DNA of 64,000 nt, from NCBI RefSeq assembly GCF_034555375.1, contig NZ_CP140706.1, positions 4,455,001 to 4,519,000 on the forward strand, read 5' to 3'. Shown one piece after another: positions 24,371 to 34,694 of this stretch; within the stretch, counting starts at the first letter, position 1; each line of letters begins with the position of its first letter. The notes beneath the pieces were generated by a model, which did no database searches, was not told where the DNA came from, and saw only the letters and a list, made by a program, of their open reading frames with translations. The position numbers and the translations under genes were made by a program. Source of the stretch: Pseudomonas sp. B33.4. GTDB lineage: Bacteria > Pseudomonadota > Gammaproteobacteria > Pseudomonadales > Pseudomonadaceae.

Positions 24371-25615
24371 TTATGAATATCTCAGGGCGTGAGCCGGTTC
24401 GATCTTCGCCGCCCGCCAGGCCGGATATACCGTCGCCAGGAAGCTCAGAATAAAGCCCGCCGAGCAGATCAACAGCACATCCCCACCCTGCAATTCCGAC
24501 GGCAGATTGCTGACGAAGTACACGTCAGAACTGAAGATATGCTGCCCACTGACTCGCTCGATCCAGCCCACGATCTGACTGACATTCAACGCCGCAATCA
24601 CGCCCAACACGCCGCCAATGATCGTACCGACAATGCCGATCACCGTGCCCTGCACCATGAAGATCGCCATGATCTGCCGTGGCGTGGCGCCGATGGTACG
24701 CAAAATCGCGATGTCCGCGCCCTTGTCGTTCACCACCATGATCAGCGTTGCGATGATATTGAACGCCGCCACCGCGACGATCATCAACAACAGCAGGCCG
24801 ATCATGGTTTTTTCCATTTTCATTGCGCTGAACAGGCTGCCCTGGGTGTGGGTCCAGTCGTCAGCCTTGAAATCGGAGCCCAAACCGGCGGCGATGTCCG
24901 AGGAGACTTTCGGTGCGGCGTACAGGTCTTTGACCGCCAGACGCACGCTCTGTACCTGATTCGGCTCCCAGTGCTGCATGGTCGCGGCATCGGCCACATG
25001 GATCAGACCCATCGAGCCGTCCAGTTCAGCACCGACCTTGAACACACCGACCACGTTCAGACGCTGCATGCGCGGCGTGATGCCACCCGGCGCAGTGCTG
25101 ACTTCCGGGACGATCAAGGTGATCTTGTCGCCGACATTGAGACGGAAACGCCGTGCGGTGATTTCACCGATTACCACGCCGAACTCGCCCGGTTTCAAGG
25201 CATCGAGACGGCCCTGCACGATGTGCTGGGCAACGATCGACACCTTGCCTTCCTGCGCCGGGTCAACGCCGCTGATCTGGATCGGCTGCATCAGCCCCTT
25301 ATAGGAGAGCATGCCTTCCATCTCAGTGAACGGCACGGCGGCAGTCACTTCAGGATTTTTCATCGCGGCGGCGGCAACCGGCTGCCAGTCATCAATCGGC
25401 TTCACGCCAATGATGGTCGCGTGCGGCACCATGCCGAGGATGCGCGAGCTCATTTCGCGCTGGAAGCCGTTCATTACCGACAACACCACAATCATCGCCA
25501 GCACGCCGAGGGCGAGGCCGATCATCGAGGTCATCGAAATGAACGAAACAAAGCGATTGCGGCGCTTGGCGCGGGTATAGCGCGTGCCGATAAAGATCGA
25601 TAACGGTCTGAACAT
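24371..25615 (-). CDS. lolE: Lipoprotein-releasing ABC permease LolE
   Basis: Inner-membrane permease of the LolCDE complex that extracts mature lipoproteins for outer-membrane delivery. 414 residues from the ATG at 25615 ([17 protein letters not shown]); 15 upstream in-frame residues are not family-like. It has four membrane segments: one near residues 20-45, a large periplasmic loop (about 50-270), and three in the C-terminal FtsX domain. Last gene of a lolC-lolD-lolE operon, 63 bases after lolD. It is very similar to the neighbouring LolC, especially over the first 65 residues; which is called C or E follows operon order. Confidence 0.92.
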   Translation of the reverse strand: MFRPLSIFIGTRYTRAKRRNRFVSFISMTSMIGLALGVLAMIVVLSVMNGFQREMSSRILGMVPHATIIGVKPIDDWQPVAAAAMKNPEVTAAVPFTEMEGMLSYKGLMQPIQISGVDPAQEGKVSIVAQHIVQGRLDALKPGEFGVVIGEITARRFRLNVGDKITLIVPEVSTAPGGITPRMQRLNVVGVFKVGAELDGSMGLIHVADAATMQHWEPNQVQSVRLAVKDLYAAPKVSSDIAAGLGSDFKADDWTHTQGSLFSAMKMEKTMIGLLLLMIVAVAAFNIIATLIMVVNDKGADIAILRTIGATPRQIMAIFMVQGTVIGIVGTIIGGVLGVIAALNVSQIVGWIERVSGQHIFSSDVYFVSNLPSELQGGDVLLICSAGFILSFLATVYPAWRAAKIEPAHALRYS

Positions 25616-25678
25616 TCGCTGGGGCACCGTATAAAAATAAAAGACCCAACGCCTTTGCAAGCGTCAGGTTTCAGCCAA

Positions 25679-26377
25679 TCAGATGGGCGTGAGGCGACCT
25701 TCTTGCAGGTGCAATACGCGATCCATCTGGCGGGCCAGGTTCATGTCGTGAGTCACCACCAGGAACGCGGTGCGCATCGAGGTGCTGAGTTCCAGCATCA
25801 AATCCTGAATGCCCTGCGCGGTGTGCGAGTCGAGGTTGCCGGTCGGCTCGTCGAGCATCACCAGGCCTGGTTTGTTCACCAGTGCACGGGCGATGGCGAC
25901 ACGTTGACGCTCACCACCGGACAGTTCGGCCGGTTTGTGCTCCAGACGATGGCCGAGGCCGACGCGCTCCAGCAATGCCGTGGCGCGCTGACGGGCTTCC
26001 GGAATCGGCGTCTTGCCGATCAGCAGCGGCATGCAGACGTTTTCCAGCGCGGTGAATTCCGGCAGCAAGTGGTGGAACTGGTAAACGAAACCGAGCGCAC
26101 GGTTACGCAGCAGGCCACGCTTCTTCTCGCTCAGTGCCGACAGTTCTTCACCGTCGAGCCAGACGCTGCCTTTGGTTGGCGTATCGAGACCGCCCAACAG
26201 GTTGAGCAAGGTACTTTTGCCCGAACCCGAAGTGCCGACGATCGCTACACGCTCGCCCGGGTGCAACTCCAGTTGCAGTCCGGCCAGTACTTCTACCGAC
26301 TCCGGACCTTCCTCGTAGGATTTGCCCAGGTTGCGGCAGCTCAAGATTGCTTGTTCACTCATGCCCGACTCACTCAT
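25679..26377 (-). CDS. lolD: Lipoprotein-releasing ABC ATPase LolD
   Basis: Powers LolCE. 232 residues from the ATG at 26377, chosen because GGAGG sits nine bases upstream; it overlaps the lolC stop by eight bases. Motifs: Walker [18 protein letters not shown]-loop in [11 protein letters not shown], signature [15 protein letters not shown], Walker [13 protein letters not shown] and the His in VVTHD. The family of MacB/LolD-like ATPases is recognised by this layout; neighbouring permeases settle it as LolD. Confidence 0.95.
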   Translation of the reverse strand: MSESGMSEQAILSCRNLGKSYEEGPESVEVLAGLQLELHPGERVAIVGTSGSGKSTLLNLLGGLDTPTKGSVWLDGEELSALSEKKRGLLRNRALGFVYQFHHLLPEFTALENVCMPLLIGKTPIPEARQRATALLERVGLGHRLEHKPAELSGGERQRVAIARALVNKPGLVMLDEPTGNLDSHTAQGIQDLMLELSTSMRTAFLVVTHDMNLARQMDRVLHLQEGRLTPI

Positions 26378-27620
26378 AACGTAGCGCCTCCGCCGGCTGG
26401 GTGCGCGCGGCACGCCAGGCGGGATACAGGGTGGCGAGAAAACTCAGGACCAACGCCGCCGCACAGACCATGACCACGTCCTGGCTCTGCACCTGCGACG
26501 GAAGATAATCAATGAAATACACGTCAGCATTAAGGAATTTGTGGCCGATCAGGCCTTCCAGTGCCGAGATCGCGGCGCTGACATTAAGCGCGGCGAAAAT
26601 ACCCACCACCGCGCCAATCGCCGTACCGACCACGCCGATCACCGTGCCTTGCACCATGAACGTGCGCATGATCGTGCCCGGCGTCGCGCCCAATGTGCGC
26701 AGAATGGCGATGTCGCCCTTCTTGTCATTCACCACCATCACCAGCGTGGAAATGATGTTGAACGCGGCAACGGCGACGATCAGCAGCAACAGCAGGCCGA
26801 TCATGGCTTTTTCCATGCGGATCGCCTGATACAGATTGCCGTGGGTGCGCGTCCAGTCGCGGGCGTAGTAATGGTCTTCGCCAAGCTGCTGGGCGATGTT
26901 CCATGCCACGCGCGGCGCCTGGAACAGGTCGTCGAACTTCAGGCGAATGCCCTGCACCTGATCAGGCTTCCAGCGGTGCATCTTCGCCAGATCCTGCAGG
27001 TTGGTGACGCCCAGATAGCCGTCGAGCTCACCGGCGCCGACATGGAAAATGCCCACAACAGTGAAGCGCTTCATGCGCGGGAACATCCCGGCCGGGGTCA
27101 CGCTGACCTCCGGCGCAACAAAGGTGACTTTGTCACCGATGCCCACGCCCAGCTTGGTCGCAGCCTTGTCGCCGATGACGATGCCGAAGCTGCCCGGCGT
27201 CAAATCGTCGAGTTTGCCCTGTTTCATGAAGTTGTCGATGATCGACACGTTGCGCTCAAGCGCAGGGTCGATGGCATTGAGCAACACCTTGGACACCTGA
27301 CCGTTATTGGTCAGCAGGCCCTGCATCTGGGTGAACGGCGCAACCGCCGTCACCTGCGGGTTCTGCTTGACCTGGGTGGCCAGGCTTTGCCAATCGTTAA
27401 TCGGCTCAGTGGATTCGATGGTCGCGTGGGGCACCATGCCCAGCACGCGGGTGCGCATCTCATGATCGAAACCATTCATCACCGATAGCACGACGATCAT
27501 CACGACCACGCCAAGGGCGAGCCCGATCATCGAAGTCAGGGAAATGAATGACACAAAATGATTGCGACGCTTTGCACGGGTATAACGCGTGCCGATAAAT
27601 ACGAAGAGAGGTCTGAACAT
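26370..27620 (-). CDS. lolC: Lipoprotein-releasing ABC permease LolC
   Basis: A 416-residue partner of LolE with the same four-segment layout: [20 protein letters not shown] opening, first membrane segment at about 20-45, a periplasmic domain to about 270, then the FtsX-like C-terminal segments ending [13 protein letters not shown]. It is first in the operon and overlaps lolD by eight bases. The divergent PilZ gene starts 94 bases away, so both promoters lie in that gap. Confidence 0.92.
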   Translation of the reverse strand: MFRPLFVFIGTRYTRAKRRNHFVSFISLTSMIGLALGVVVMIVVLSVMNGFDHEMRTRVLGMVPHATIESTEPINDWQSLATQVKQNPQVTAVAPFTQMQGLLTNNGQVSKVLLNAIDPALERNVSIIDNFMKQGKLDDLTPGSFGIVIGDKAATKLGVGIGDKVTFVAPEVSVTPAGMFPRMKRFTVVGIFHVGAGELDGYLGVTNLQDLAKMHRWKPDQVQGIRLKFDDLFQAPRVAWNIAQQLGEDHYYARDWTRTHGNLYQAIRMEKAMIGLLLLLIVAVAAFNIISTLVMVVNDKKGDIAILRTLGATPGTIMRTFMVQGTVIGVVGTAIGAVVGIFAALNVSAAISALEGLIGHKFLNADVYFIDYLPSQVQSQDVVMVCAAALVLSFLATLYPAWRAARTQPAEALRYE

Positions 27621-27714
27621 GTCGGGGCTTGTTCGGAGGGAAAAGGAACGTCCTTGTGGCGGGGGTCGATAACCAGCTTTACACTCAGACCACCGCCGCT
27701 ACCATGGGTTCGCC

Positions 27715-28296
27715 ATGTCGACATTAGATGAAGAAGATCGCCGCGAATACTACCGTATCGAGGACACGATCGCACTGGAAATTCGGCCCCTGTCCGCTCC
27801 CGAAGCCGCAGGCCAGGAAGTGTTGCAGGATGCTTCCCCACTCTTCAACCTGCTCAGCGAACTGCACCTGAGCGAATTCGAGTCGCAGCACCTGTTGCGC
27901 CAGATCAGCGAGCGCGACCGGGCCATCGCCGCGTTTCTGAAATCGCAGAACAAGCGCATCGACCTGCTCAGCCAGGTGGTCGCCCTGACCGTGCTCGGCC
28001 ATATCGGCGAGCCGCAACCGGTGATCATCTCCGAAGGCGGGATCGACTTTCAGTACCCGACGCCGATTGCCACCGGCGCACACCTGTCGGTGAAACTGGT
28101 GCTGATGCCGCAAGCGCTGGGCCTGCTGCTGCGCGCACGCGTCACCCATTGCGACCGCAAGGGCGAAGGTTATGACGTCGGCACCGAGTTCGAACACTTG
28201 ACCGATGCCCAGCGCCAGTTGCTCGCCCGCTATATCTTGCAGAAGCAGGCTCAGGAACGACGTCTGGCCCGCGAACAGAACGAATCAGGCATTTAA
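27715..28296 (+). CDS. PilZ-domain protein with N-terminal extension
   Basis: 193 residues. An RREYYRIED motif (residues 9-17) carries an Arg pair of the PilZ type; a helical middle (about 45-95) contains LLRQISERDRAIAAFLKSQNK; a C-terminal beta-rich part has ISEGGIDFQYPTPIATG, where the canonical D/N-x-S-x2-G is reduced to S-x2-G. C-di-GMP binding is therefore plausible but weaker. It lies divergent from lolCDE and 14 bases before the phosphodiesterase gene, the same order as in P. aeruginosa. Confidence 0.8.
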   Translation: MSTLDEEDRREYYRIEDTIALEIRPLSAPEAAGQEVLQDASPLFNLLSELHLSEFESQHLLRQISERDRAIAAFLKSQNKRIDLLSQVVALTVLGHIGEPQPVIISEGGIDFQYPTPIATGAHLSVKLVLMPQALGLLLRARVTHCDRKGEGYDVGTEFEHLTDAQRQLLARYILQKQAQERRLAREQNESGI

Positions 28297-28310
28297 TTTA
28301 AGGAAGAACC

Positions 28311-29033
28311 GTGACCCTCATCTACGGCCACCGCGGCGCCAAGGGCGAAGCACCGGAAAACACCCTGAGCAGTTTTCAGGAATGTCTCAAGCACGGCGTG
28401 CGCCGCTGCGAACTGGATCTGCACCTGTCCAAGGACGGCGAGTTGATGGTCATCCACGACCCGACCCTCAAACGCACCACGGAACGCCGCGGCAAAGTCG
28501 TTGAGCACACCGCCGCCGAATTGGTGACCTACGACGCGCGCAAGGGCGGCCCGGGCTGGATCAAGCCGTGCCCGATTCCGACGCTGGAAGAGTTGTTCGA
28601 GAAGTGTGATTTCGAGCACTGGCAACTGGAGGTCAAAAGCGCTTCACGTACGCGCGCCGCAACCACGGTGCTGGCGATTCGTGAAATGGCCCAACGGCAT
28701 GGCCTGCTCGACAAGGTGACGATCACCTCGAGTTCGCGGGAAGTGTTGAAAGCTGCGCTGGATCTGGTGCCGGATGTGTCGCGCGGACTGGTCGCCGAAT
28801 ACGCCTGGCTCGACCCGTTGAAGGTCGCGGCCAGTTATGGCTGTGAGATTCTTGCGCTGAACTGGACGCTGTGTACGCCGGAACGCCTGCAGAAGGCGCA
28901 GCGTCAGGGACTGCATGTGTCGGTGTGGACCGTCAACGAACCTGCGCTGATGCGCAGGCTCGCCGACTTCGGCGTTGACAGCCTGATTACAGACTTTCCC
29001 GGTTTGGCCACTGCCACCCTCGAGAATTGCTGA
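28311..29033 (+). CDS. Glycerophosphodiester phosphodiesterase
   Basis: A 240-residue GDPD TIM-barrel enzyme that hydrolyses glycerophosphodiesters to glycerol-3-phosphate and an alcohol. Catalytic pair in YGHRGAKGEAPENT (His at residue 6, Arg 7) and IHDPTLKRTT; metal ligands in CELDLHLSKDGE. No signal peptide, so cytosolic, like UgpQ rather than periplasmic GlpQ. GTG start with AAGGAAG directly upstream; 14 bases after the PilZ gene, probably co-transcribed. Confidence 0.93.
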   Translation: MTLIYGHRGAKGEAPENTLSSFQECLKHGVRRCELDLHLSKDGELMVIHDPTLKRTTERRGKVVEHTAAELVTYDARKGGPGWIKPCPIPTLEELFEKCDFEHWQLEVKSASRTRAATTVLAIREMAQRHGLLDKVTITSSSREVLKAALDLVPDVSRGLVAEYAWLDPLKVAASYGCEILALNWTLCTPERLQKAQRQGLHVSVWTVNEPALMRRLADFGVDSLITDFPGLATATLENC

Positions 29034-29044
29034 AATCGGTCTCC

Positions 29045-29069
29045 CCGGCCGGCTCAGGCCACCGGCCGG
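29045..29069. terminator. Hairpin between convergent gdpd and sthA
   Basis: Perfect CCGGCCGG-N9-CCGGCCGG stem with no T-run on either side. May act as a weak or factor-assisted terminator. Confidence 0.5.
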
Positions 29070-29075
29070 AGCCCG

Positions 29076-30470
29076 TCAAAAAAGCCGGTTGAGGCCGTCG
29101 TACGCCGCTACCCGATAGGCTTCAGCCATGGTCGGGTAGTTGAACGTGGTGTTGACGAAGTACTTCAGGGTGTTCAGTTCGCCCGGCTGGTTCATGATCG
29201 CCTGACCGATGTGGACGATCTCCGACGCCTGATAACCGAAGCAGTGCACGCCCAGCACTTCCAGGGTTTCACGGTGGAACAGGATCTTCAGCATGCCTTG
29301 CGGCTCGCCGGCGATCTGCGCACGCGCCATGCTTTTGAAGAACGCCTTGCCGACTTCATACGGCACTTTGGCCTGGGTCAGCTCCTGCTCGTTCTTGCCG
29401 ATCGAGCTGATCTCCGGAATGGTGTAGATGCCGGTCGGCACGTCATTGACGAAACGCCAGCTACCGTTATCAACGATGCTGCCAGCGGCCGAACGACCCT
29501 GGTCGTGGGCGGCACTCGCCAGGCTCGGCCAGCCGATCACGTCACCGGCACCGTAGATGTTCGGTACGCAGGTGCGGTAAGCCTCGTCGACTTCGATCTG
29601 GCCACGGCTGTTGACCTTGACGCCGATGTTTTCCAGACCGAGCTGGTCGGTGTTACCGGTACGGCCGTTGCACCAGAGCAAGGCGTCGGCCTTGATCTTC
29701 TTGCCGGACTTGAGGTGCAGGATCACGCCGTTGTCGACGCCTTCAACGCGATCGTAATCTTCATTGTGGCGCACGGTGATGTTGTTGTTGCTGAAGTGGT
29801 AGCTCAACGCCTGGGAGATTTCCGAGTCGAGGAAGCTCAGCAACTGACCACGGTTATCGACCAGTTCAACCAGTACACCCAGACCGCTGAAGATCGAGGC
29901 GTATTCGCAGCCGATCACGCCGGCGCCGTAAACGATGAGTTTACGCGGGGTGTGGCCGAGGCTGAGGATGGTGTCGCTATCGTAGATACGCGGGTGATGA
30001 AAATCGATGTCCGCCGGGCGATACGGGCGCGAGCCGGTGGCGATGATGATGTGCTTGGCGACCAGTTTTTCGACCACACCGTTGGCGCAGACCACTTCGA
30101 TGGTTTGTTCGTCGGCGAAGCTGCCGGTGCCGAAGAACACGTCGACGCGGTTACGGGCGTAGTAGCCGGTGCGCGAGGCGACTTGTTTGGAAATGACTTT
30201 CTCGGCGCTTTTCAACACGTCCGGGAAGGAGAACCAGCGTGGCTCACCGATCGCCCGGAACATAGGATTGGTGTTGAACTGCATGATCTGCCGCACCGAA
30301 TGACGCAGTGCCTTGGACGGGATGGTGCCGAGGTGGGTGCAGTTGCCGCCGACCTGGCGACGGCTGTCGACCATCGCGACCTTGCGCCCTGCTTTGGCGG
30401 CGTTCATTGCCGCGCCTTCTCCCGCCGGGCCGGAACCCAGTACCACCACGTCGTAGTTGTAGACAGCCAT
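29076..30470 (-). CDS. sthA: Soluble pyridine nucleotide transhydrogenase
   Basis: Transfers hydride between NADPH and NAD+, balancing the two pools. 464 residues of the flavoprotein disulfide-reductase family: FAD site [17 protein letters not shown], then [17 protein letters not shown], in which the second redox Cys of relatives is Thr, the hallmark of SthA. The NAD domain has [19 protein letters not shown], and [15 protein letters not shown] marks the second FAD contact. The C-terminal dimerisation domain is complete. Upstream lies apbE on the same strand. Confidence 0.96.
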   Translation of the reverse strand: MAVYNYDVVVLGSGPAGEGAAMNAAKAGRKVAMVDSRRQVGGNCTHLGTIPSKALRHSVRQIMQFNTNPMFRAIGEPRWFSFPDVLKSAEKVISKQVASRTGYYARNRVDVFFGTGSFADEQTIEVVCANGVVEKLVAKHIIIATGSRPYRPADIDFHHPRIYDSDTILSLGHTPRKLIVYGAGVIGCEYASIFSGLGVLVELVDNRGQLLSFLDSEISQALSYHFSNNNITVRHNEDYDRVEGVDNGVILHLKSGKKIKADALLWCNGRTGNTDQLGLENIGVKVNSRGQIEVDEAYRTCVPNIYGAGDVIGWPSLASAAHDQGRSAAGSIVDNGSWRFVNDVPTGIYTIPEISSIGKNEQELTQAKVPYEVGKAFFKSMARAQIAGEPQGMLKILFHRETLEVLGVHCFGYQASEIVHIGQAIMNQPGELNTLKYFVNTTFNYPTMAEAYRVAAYDGLNRLF

Positions 30471-30603
30471 GCGTACTCCTCAGAACAGGCCGCGGTGCCA
30501 GCAGCACCGGCGGCTAAATCACGCCGAACGGCGGCGCGAAGGAACAATTGGGGGTCAATCAAGAACCCGGACACAGTCTATAGAAGCGTCAACGCCGCGC
30601 ACA

Positions 30604-31683
30604 TTAACCCTTGGTCGCGTCGTAGGCTACTTTTGCCTGCACTACAACGCCAGCTTTCGTATTGTTCTCAGTCAGTTTTTTGCCGCTGAGTTGCTCGAAA
30701 GCGTGACTGGTGCGGATGACAAAACCTGTATCGGCACGAATCACGAAGAATGCACCAATCTCATGTTTTTCGGCATAGTCCCACGCCCTTTCCGGGCCAA
30801 GAATCAGCAACAGCGTCGATAGTCCATCGGCCATCAGCGCTGAAGGATGAATCACCGTGACTGACGCCAGGCTGTGTAGGACCGGTGCCCCCGTGCGGGC
30901 ATCAAAGGTGTGGGAATAGCGCCGACCGTCCTGCAGGAAATAGTTGCGGTAGTCGCCGGAGGTGGAAACGCCGTAGCCGTCGACATTGATGATGCGCTCG
31001 GCGACCTGTTGATCATCACGAGGTTCTTCCAAAGCAATGCGCCAGGGCGAGCCGTCGAGTTTTCTGCCTTTGGCCTTTAATTCACCTGTGACTTCGGCCA
31101 AGTAGTCTTGAATGCCCATGGCGTCGAGCCTCGCCGCGATAGTGTCGACGGCATAACCGGCGGCGATGCTGTTGAAGTCGACTTCGACGGCGGCGTCCTT
31201 GCACAACTGATCGCCATTGATGCGCAAGTGCTGATGACCGACGCGCGACATCACCTCGGCGAGTGCGGCGGCGCCAGGGACTTTCTCTTCGCGTCCCTGC
31301 GGGCCGAATCCCCAGAGATTCATCAGCGGCTCGACAGTGAGGTCGTAGGAGCCTTCGCTTTGCACTGACAGCTGTTCGCCAACGCGGACCAATTCAAGAA
31401 CCGATGCAGGCATTTTCTGACAGCTATTCGCGGGCAAAGCGTTGAAGCGCTCGATGTCCGAGTCATTGCGATAGGTGGATAACTGCCGATCGACTTCGCC
31501 GAGGATACCCTCCACTTCACTGCGAACCTGCGCTGATTCAGGCATGCCGGCGTGGCGCACGTACTTGATCGAATACGTGCTGCCCATGGTCGGCCCACCG
31601 AAGCCTTCCATGGAGTCGCCACTACCGCAGCCAGCCAATAGGCCAGCCAGAATCACAAGCCCAAGCAACCGTCCAATGAACAA
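30604..31683 (-). CDS. apbE: FAD:protein FMN transferase (ApbE)
   Basis: A 359-residue periplasmic lipoprotein that attaches FMN through phosphodiester links to Thr/Ser of partner flavoproteins. Lipobox LAGC (Cys 19) after a short hydrophobic segment; GPTMGSTYSIKYV near 30; the core AVEVDFNSIAAGYAVDTIA and GVSTSGDYRNYF; metal/FAD segment HTFDARTGAPV; late SALMADGLSTLLLILG. The start is TTG at 31683 with GGAGAG eight bases upstream. In P. aeruginosa the orthologue follows the nqr genes, its target; here an MFS gene lies upstream instead and nqrM is not present before sthA. Confidence 0.93.
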   Translation of the reverse strand: MFIGRLLGLVILAGLLAGCGSGDSMEGFGGPTMGSTYSIKYVRHAGMPESAQVRSEVEGILGEVDRQLSTYRNDSDIERFNALPANSCQKMPASVLELVRVGEQLSVQSEGSYDLTVEPLMNLWGFGPQGREEKVPGAAALAEVMSRVGHQHLRINGDQLCKDAAVEVDFNSIAAGYAVDTIAARLDAMGIQDYLAEVTGELKAKGRKLDGSPWRIALEEPRDDQQVAERIINVDGYGVSTSGDYRNYFLQDGRRYSHTFDARTGAPVLHSLASVTVIHPSALMADGLSTLLLILGPERAWDYAEKHEIGAFFVIRADTGFVIRTSHAFEQLSGKKLTENNTKAGVVVQAKVAYDATKG

Positions 31684-31773
31684 TTATTCATCTCTCCGTA
31701 AAACCGCGGCGGCCATTATGAATTAAAGGATCTGCAACATCTTTATACAAAATCCAATAGTGAGTACCTGAAC

Positions 31774-33075
31774 ATGTCCTCCACCACGGGCAAAGGCAAA
31801 GCGATCTTTCGCGTTGTCAGCGGCAACTTTCTCGAAATGTTCGACTTTATGGTCTATGGCTTCTACGCCACAGCCATCGCCAAGACCTTCTTCCCCACCG
31901 ACAGCGCTTTCGCGTCGTTGATGTTGTCGCTGGCGACCTTTGGTGCCGGCTTCCTGATGCGACCGCTCGGGGCAATCTTCCTCGGCGCCTACATCGACCG
32001 TCATGGCCGTCGTCAGGGCCTGATCATCACATTGGCGCTGATGGCTGCCGGTACGGTGCTGATTGCCTGCGTACCGGGCTATGCCACCCTTGGTGTCGCC
32101 GCGCCGCTGATCGTACTGTTCGGTCGCTTGCTGCAAGGCTTTTCGGCTGGCGTGGAGCTGGGCGGTGTCTCTGTCTATCTGGCAGAAATCGCCACACCGG
32201 GCCGCAAGGGCTTCTTCGTCAGTTGGCAGTCTGCGAGCCAGCAAGCAGCGGTGGTCTTCGCCGGATTGCTCGGTGTGGGTCTCAACCATTGGCTGAGCCC
32301 GGAACAAATGGGTGACTGGGGCTGGCGCGTGCCGTTCCTGATCGGCTGCATGATTGTGCCAGTGATCTTCGTCATTCGCCGCTCGCTTGAGGAAACCCCG
32401 GAATTCCAGGCGCGGAAACATCGCCCTACCCTGCGGGAAATTGTCCGCTCGATCGGTCAGAACTTTGGCATCGTCATCGCTGGCATGGCGCTGGTGGTGA
32501 TGACCACGGTGTCTTTCTACCTGATCACCGCCTACACCCCGACGTTCGGCAAGGCTGAGCTGCACCTGTCGGACTTCGACGCGTTACTGGTGACGGTATG
32601 TATCGGTCTGTCGAACTTCTTCTGGTTGCCGGTGATGGGTTCGGTGTCTGACAAGATCGGACGTAAACCCCTACTGCTGGCGGCGACGATTCTGGCGATT
32701 CTTACAGCCTATCCGGCGCTGTCGTGGCTGGTGGCGAACCCAAGCTTCAGCCATTTGCTGATCGTCGAGTTGTGGTTGTCGTTCCTGTACGGCTCGTACA
32801 ACGGCGCGATGGTGGTGGCGCTGACCGAGATCATGCCGGTGGAGGTGCGTACGACCGGCTTCTCGCTGGCCTATAGCTTGGCGACGGCAACCTTCGGCGG
32901 GTTTACCCCGGCGGCGTGTACGTATTTGATTCATGTGCTGGATAACAAGGCGGCACCGGGAATCTGGCTCAGTGGTGCAGCGGTGTTGGGGTTGATTGCG
33001 ACGCTGGTGCTGTTCCGGGGCAATAAGCACGAGTTACGTACTGCGCAAGCAGCCATACCCGGCGGCGCTCGTTAA
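31774..33075 (+). CDS. MFS transporter, citrate/tricarballylate:proton symporter-like
   Basis: A 433-residue, 12-segment major-facilitator protein of the metabolite:H+ symporter group (CitA/TcuC). N-terminal [21 protein letters not shown] is the signature of this group; loop 2-3 motif [13 protein letters not shown]; segment 5 region [20 protein letters not shown]. Probable substrate is citrate or a related tricarboxylate, taken up with protons. It is divergent from apbE and followed by a REP doublet; no regulator or catabolic gene sits beside it, so substrate remains inferred. Confidence 0.82.
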   Translation: MSSTTGKGKAIFRVVSGNFLEMFDFMVYGFYATAIAKTFFPTDSAFASLMLSLATFGAGFLMRPLGAIFLGAYIDRHGRRQGLIITLALMAAGTVLIACVPGYATLGVAAPLIVLFGRLLQGFSAGVELGGVSVYLAEIATPGRKGFFVSWQSASQQAAVVFAGLLGVGLNHWLSPEQMGDWGWRVPFLIGCMIVPVIFVIRRSLEETPEFQARKHRPTLREIVRSIGQNFGIVIAGMALVVMTTVSFYLITAYTPTFGKAELHLSDFDALLVTVCIGLSNFFWLPVMGSVSDKIGRKPLLLAATILAILTAYPALSWLVANPSFSHLLIVELWLSFLYGSYNGAMVVALTEIMPVEVRTTGFSLAYSLATATFGGFTPAACTYLIHVLDNKAAPGIWLSGAAVLGLIATLVLFRGNKHELRTAQAAIPGGAR

Positions 33076-33080
33076 ATAGC

Positions 33081-33157
33081 TATCGCGAGCAGGCTCACTC
33101 CTACATTGGATCTGCGTCGTTCACAAATCCCCATGTAGGAGTGAGCCTGCTCGCGAT
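33081..33157. repeat. REP doublet (GTGAGCCTGCTCGCGAT type)
   Basis: Arms at 33081-33106 and 33133-33157; spacer identical to that of the 24281 doublet over roughly 27 bases. Lies between the convergent MFS and gap genes. Confidence 0.9.
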
Positions 33158-33197
33158 GAGGCCTAGACTGGCATCACAGATCCAACTGACACACAAA

Positions 33198-33229
33198 CAA
33201 AAACGCCCCGACCAAAGCCGGGGCGTTTT
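33198..33229. terminator. Intrinsic terminator, convergent MFS/gap
   Basis: ACGCCCCG (33203-33210) / CGGGGCGT (33219-33226) stem, A-rich on the left and TTTT on the right. Works for gap (minus strand) and, after the REP doublet, for the MFS gene. Confidence 0.9.
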
Positions 33230-33245
33230 CATGTGCAGCTATCGC

Positions 33246-34694
33246 TTAGCGCGGGAACGCTGGCGGATTCACATCAGCCATGTCTTCCATCACGCGGATA
33301 ACCTGGCAGCTGTAACCGAACTCGTTGTCGTACCAGACGTACAGAACAACGCGGTTGTCCTGAACGATGGTCGCTTCGGCATCGACCACACCGGCGTGGC
33401 GCGAACCAACGAAGTCAGTCGAAACCACTTCCTGCGAATTGACGAAGTCGATTTGCTTGTGCAGATCGGAGTGCAGCGCCATGTAGCGCAGGTACTCGTT
33501 CATCTCTTCACGGGTGGCGGCTTTCTCAAGGTTGAGGTTGAGAATGGCCATCGACACGTTTGGCGTCGGCACACGGATCGCGTTACCGGTCAGCTTGCCG
33601 GCCAGCTCAGGCAGGGCCTTGGCAGCAGCGGTGGCAGCACCGGTCTCGGTGATTACCATGTTCAGCGCGGCGCTACGACCACGGCGATCGCCTTTGTGGA
33701 AGTTGTCGATCAGGTTCTGGTCGTTGGTGTACGAGTGAACGGTTTCGACGTGACCGTTGATGATGCCGAACTTGTCATTCACAGCTTTCAGCACCGGCAC
33801 GATGGCGTTGGTGGTGCAGGAAGCGGCGGAGACGATCTTGTCATCAGCGGTGATTTCACCGTGGTTGATGCCGTGAACGATGTTCTTCAGCTTGCCTTTG
33901 CCAGGCGCGGTCAGAACAACGCGGTCGATACCCGGGCACTGCAAGTGCTGACCCAGGCCATCGGCGTCACGCCATACACCGGTGTTGTCCACCAGCAGCG
34001 CGTCTTTGATGCCGTACTGGGTGTAATCCACTTCGGTCGGGTTCTTCGCGTAGATCACCTGGATCAGGTTACCGTTGGCGGTGATGGTGTTGTTTTCTTC
34101 GTCGATGGTAATGGTGCCGTTGAACGAACCGTGTACCGAATCGCGACGCAGCAGGCTGGCGCGTTTGGTCAGGTCGTTTTCGGCGCCTTTGCGCACGACG
34201 ATGGCACGCAGACGCAAGCCGTCGCCACCACCGGTTTTTTCAATCAGGATGCGCGCCAGCAGACGACCGATACGACCGAAGCCGTACAGCACAACGTCAG
34301 TGCCTTTACGTGCGGAAGCGTTTTGCTGGCCAACCACGTCAGCCATTTCTTCACGAACGAACTGCTCGGCGCTGCGGCCATTGCCTTCGTTGCGGAATTT
34401 GAACGCCAACTTGCCCAGATCTACCGAAGCCGCGCCGAGCTTGAGCTCGCTCATGGCTTTGAGCAGTGGGAATGTTTCGTGGACGGAGAGTTCGCTGTCG
34501 TCGGAAGAACGGTGGCGCGCAAAGCGGTGAGCTTTGAGAATCGCGATGACAGACTGGTTGATCAGGCTGCGGCCATAGATCGAGCTCACCACGTTGTTAT
34601 TGCGGTAGAGCTGACCGATAAGCGGAATCATCGCTTCTGCGAGTGCTTCACGGTCGATCCATTCACCAAGACACTGGTCGGGCTTCTGAGTCAC
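33246..34694 (-). CDS. gap: Glyceraldehyde-3-phosphate dehydrogenase, long N-extended type
   Basis: Oxidises glyceraldehyde-3-phosphate to 1,3-bisphosphoglycerate with NAD(P)+. 482 residues from the GTG at 34694, preceded by GGAAGG five bases upstream (MTQKPDQCLGEWIDREAL); an ATG at 34709 adds five residues. About 125 N-terminal residues precede the NAD-binding GFGRIGRLLARIL, giving a protein far longer than the usual 330. Catalytic Cys in SAASCTTNAIVPVL, then His in the HSYTNDQNL block. The same long form stands next to mfd in P. aeruginosa. It probably serves gluconeogenesis or the Entner-Doudoroff lower branch. Confidence 0.93.
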   Translation of the reverse strand: MTQKPDQCLGEWIDREALAEAMIPLIGQLYRNNNVVSSIYGRSLINQSVIAILKAHRFARHRSSDDSELSVHETFPLLKAMSELKLGAASVDLGKLAFKFRNEGNGRSAEQFVREEMADVVGQQNASARKGTDVVLYGFGRIGRLLARILIEKTGGGDGLRLRAIVVRKGAENDLTKRASLLRRDSVHGSFNGTITIDEENNTITANGNLIQVIYAKNPTEVDYTQYGIKDALLVDNTGVWRDADGLGQHLQCPGIDRVVLTAPGKGKLKNIVHGINHGEITADDKIVSAASCTTNAIVPVLKAVNDKFGIINGHVETVHSYTNDQNLIDNFHKGDRRGRSAALNMVITETGAATAAAKALPELAGKLTGNAIRVPTPNVSMAILNLNLEKAATREEMNEYLRYMALHSDLHKQIDFVNSQEVVSTDFVGSRHAGVVDAEATIVQDNRVVLYVWYDNEFGYSCQVIRVMEDMADVNPPAFPR

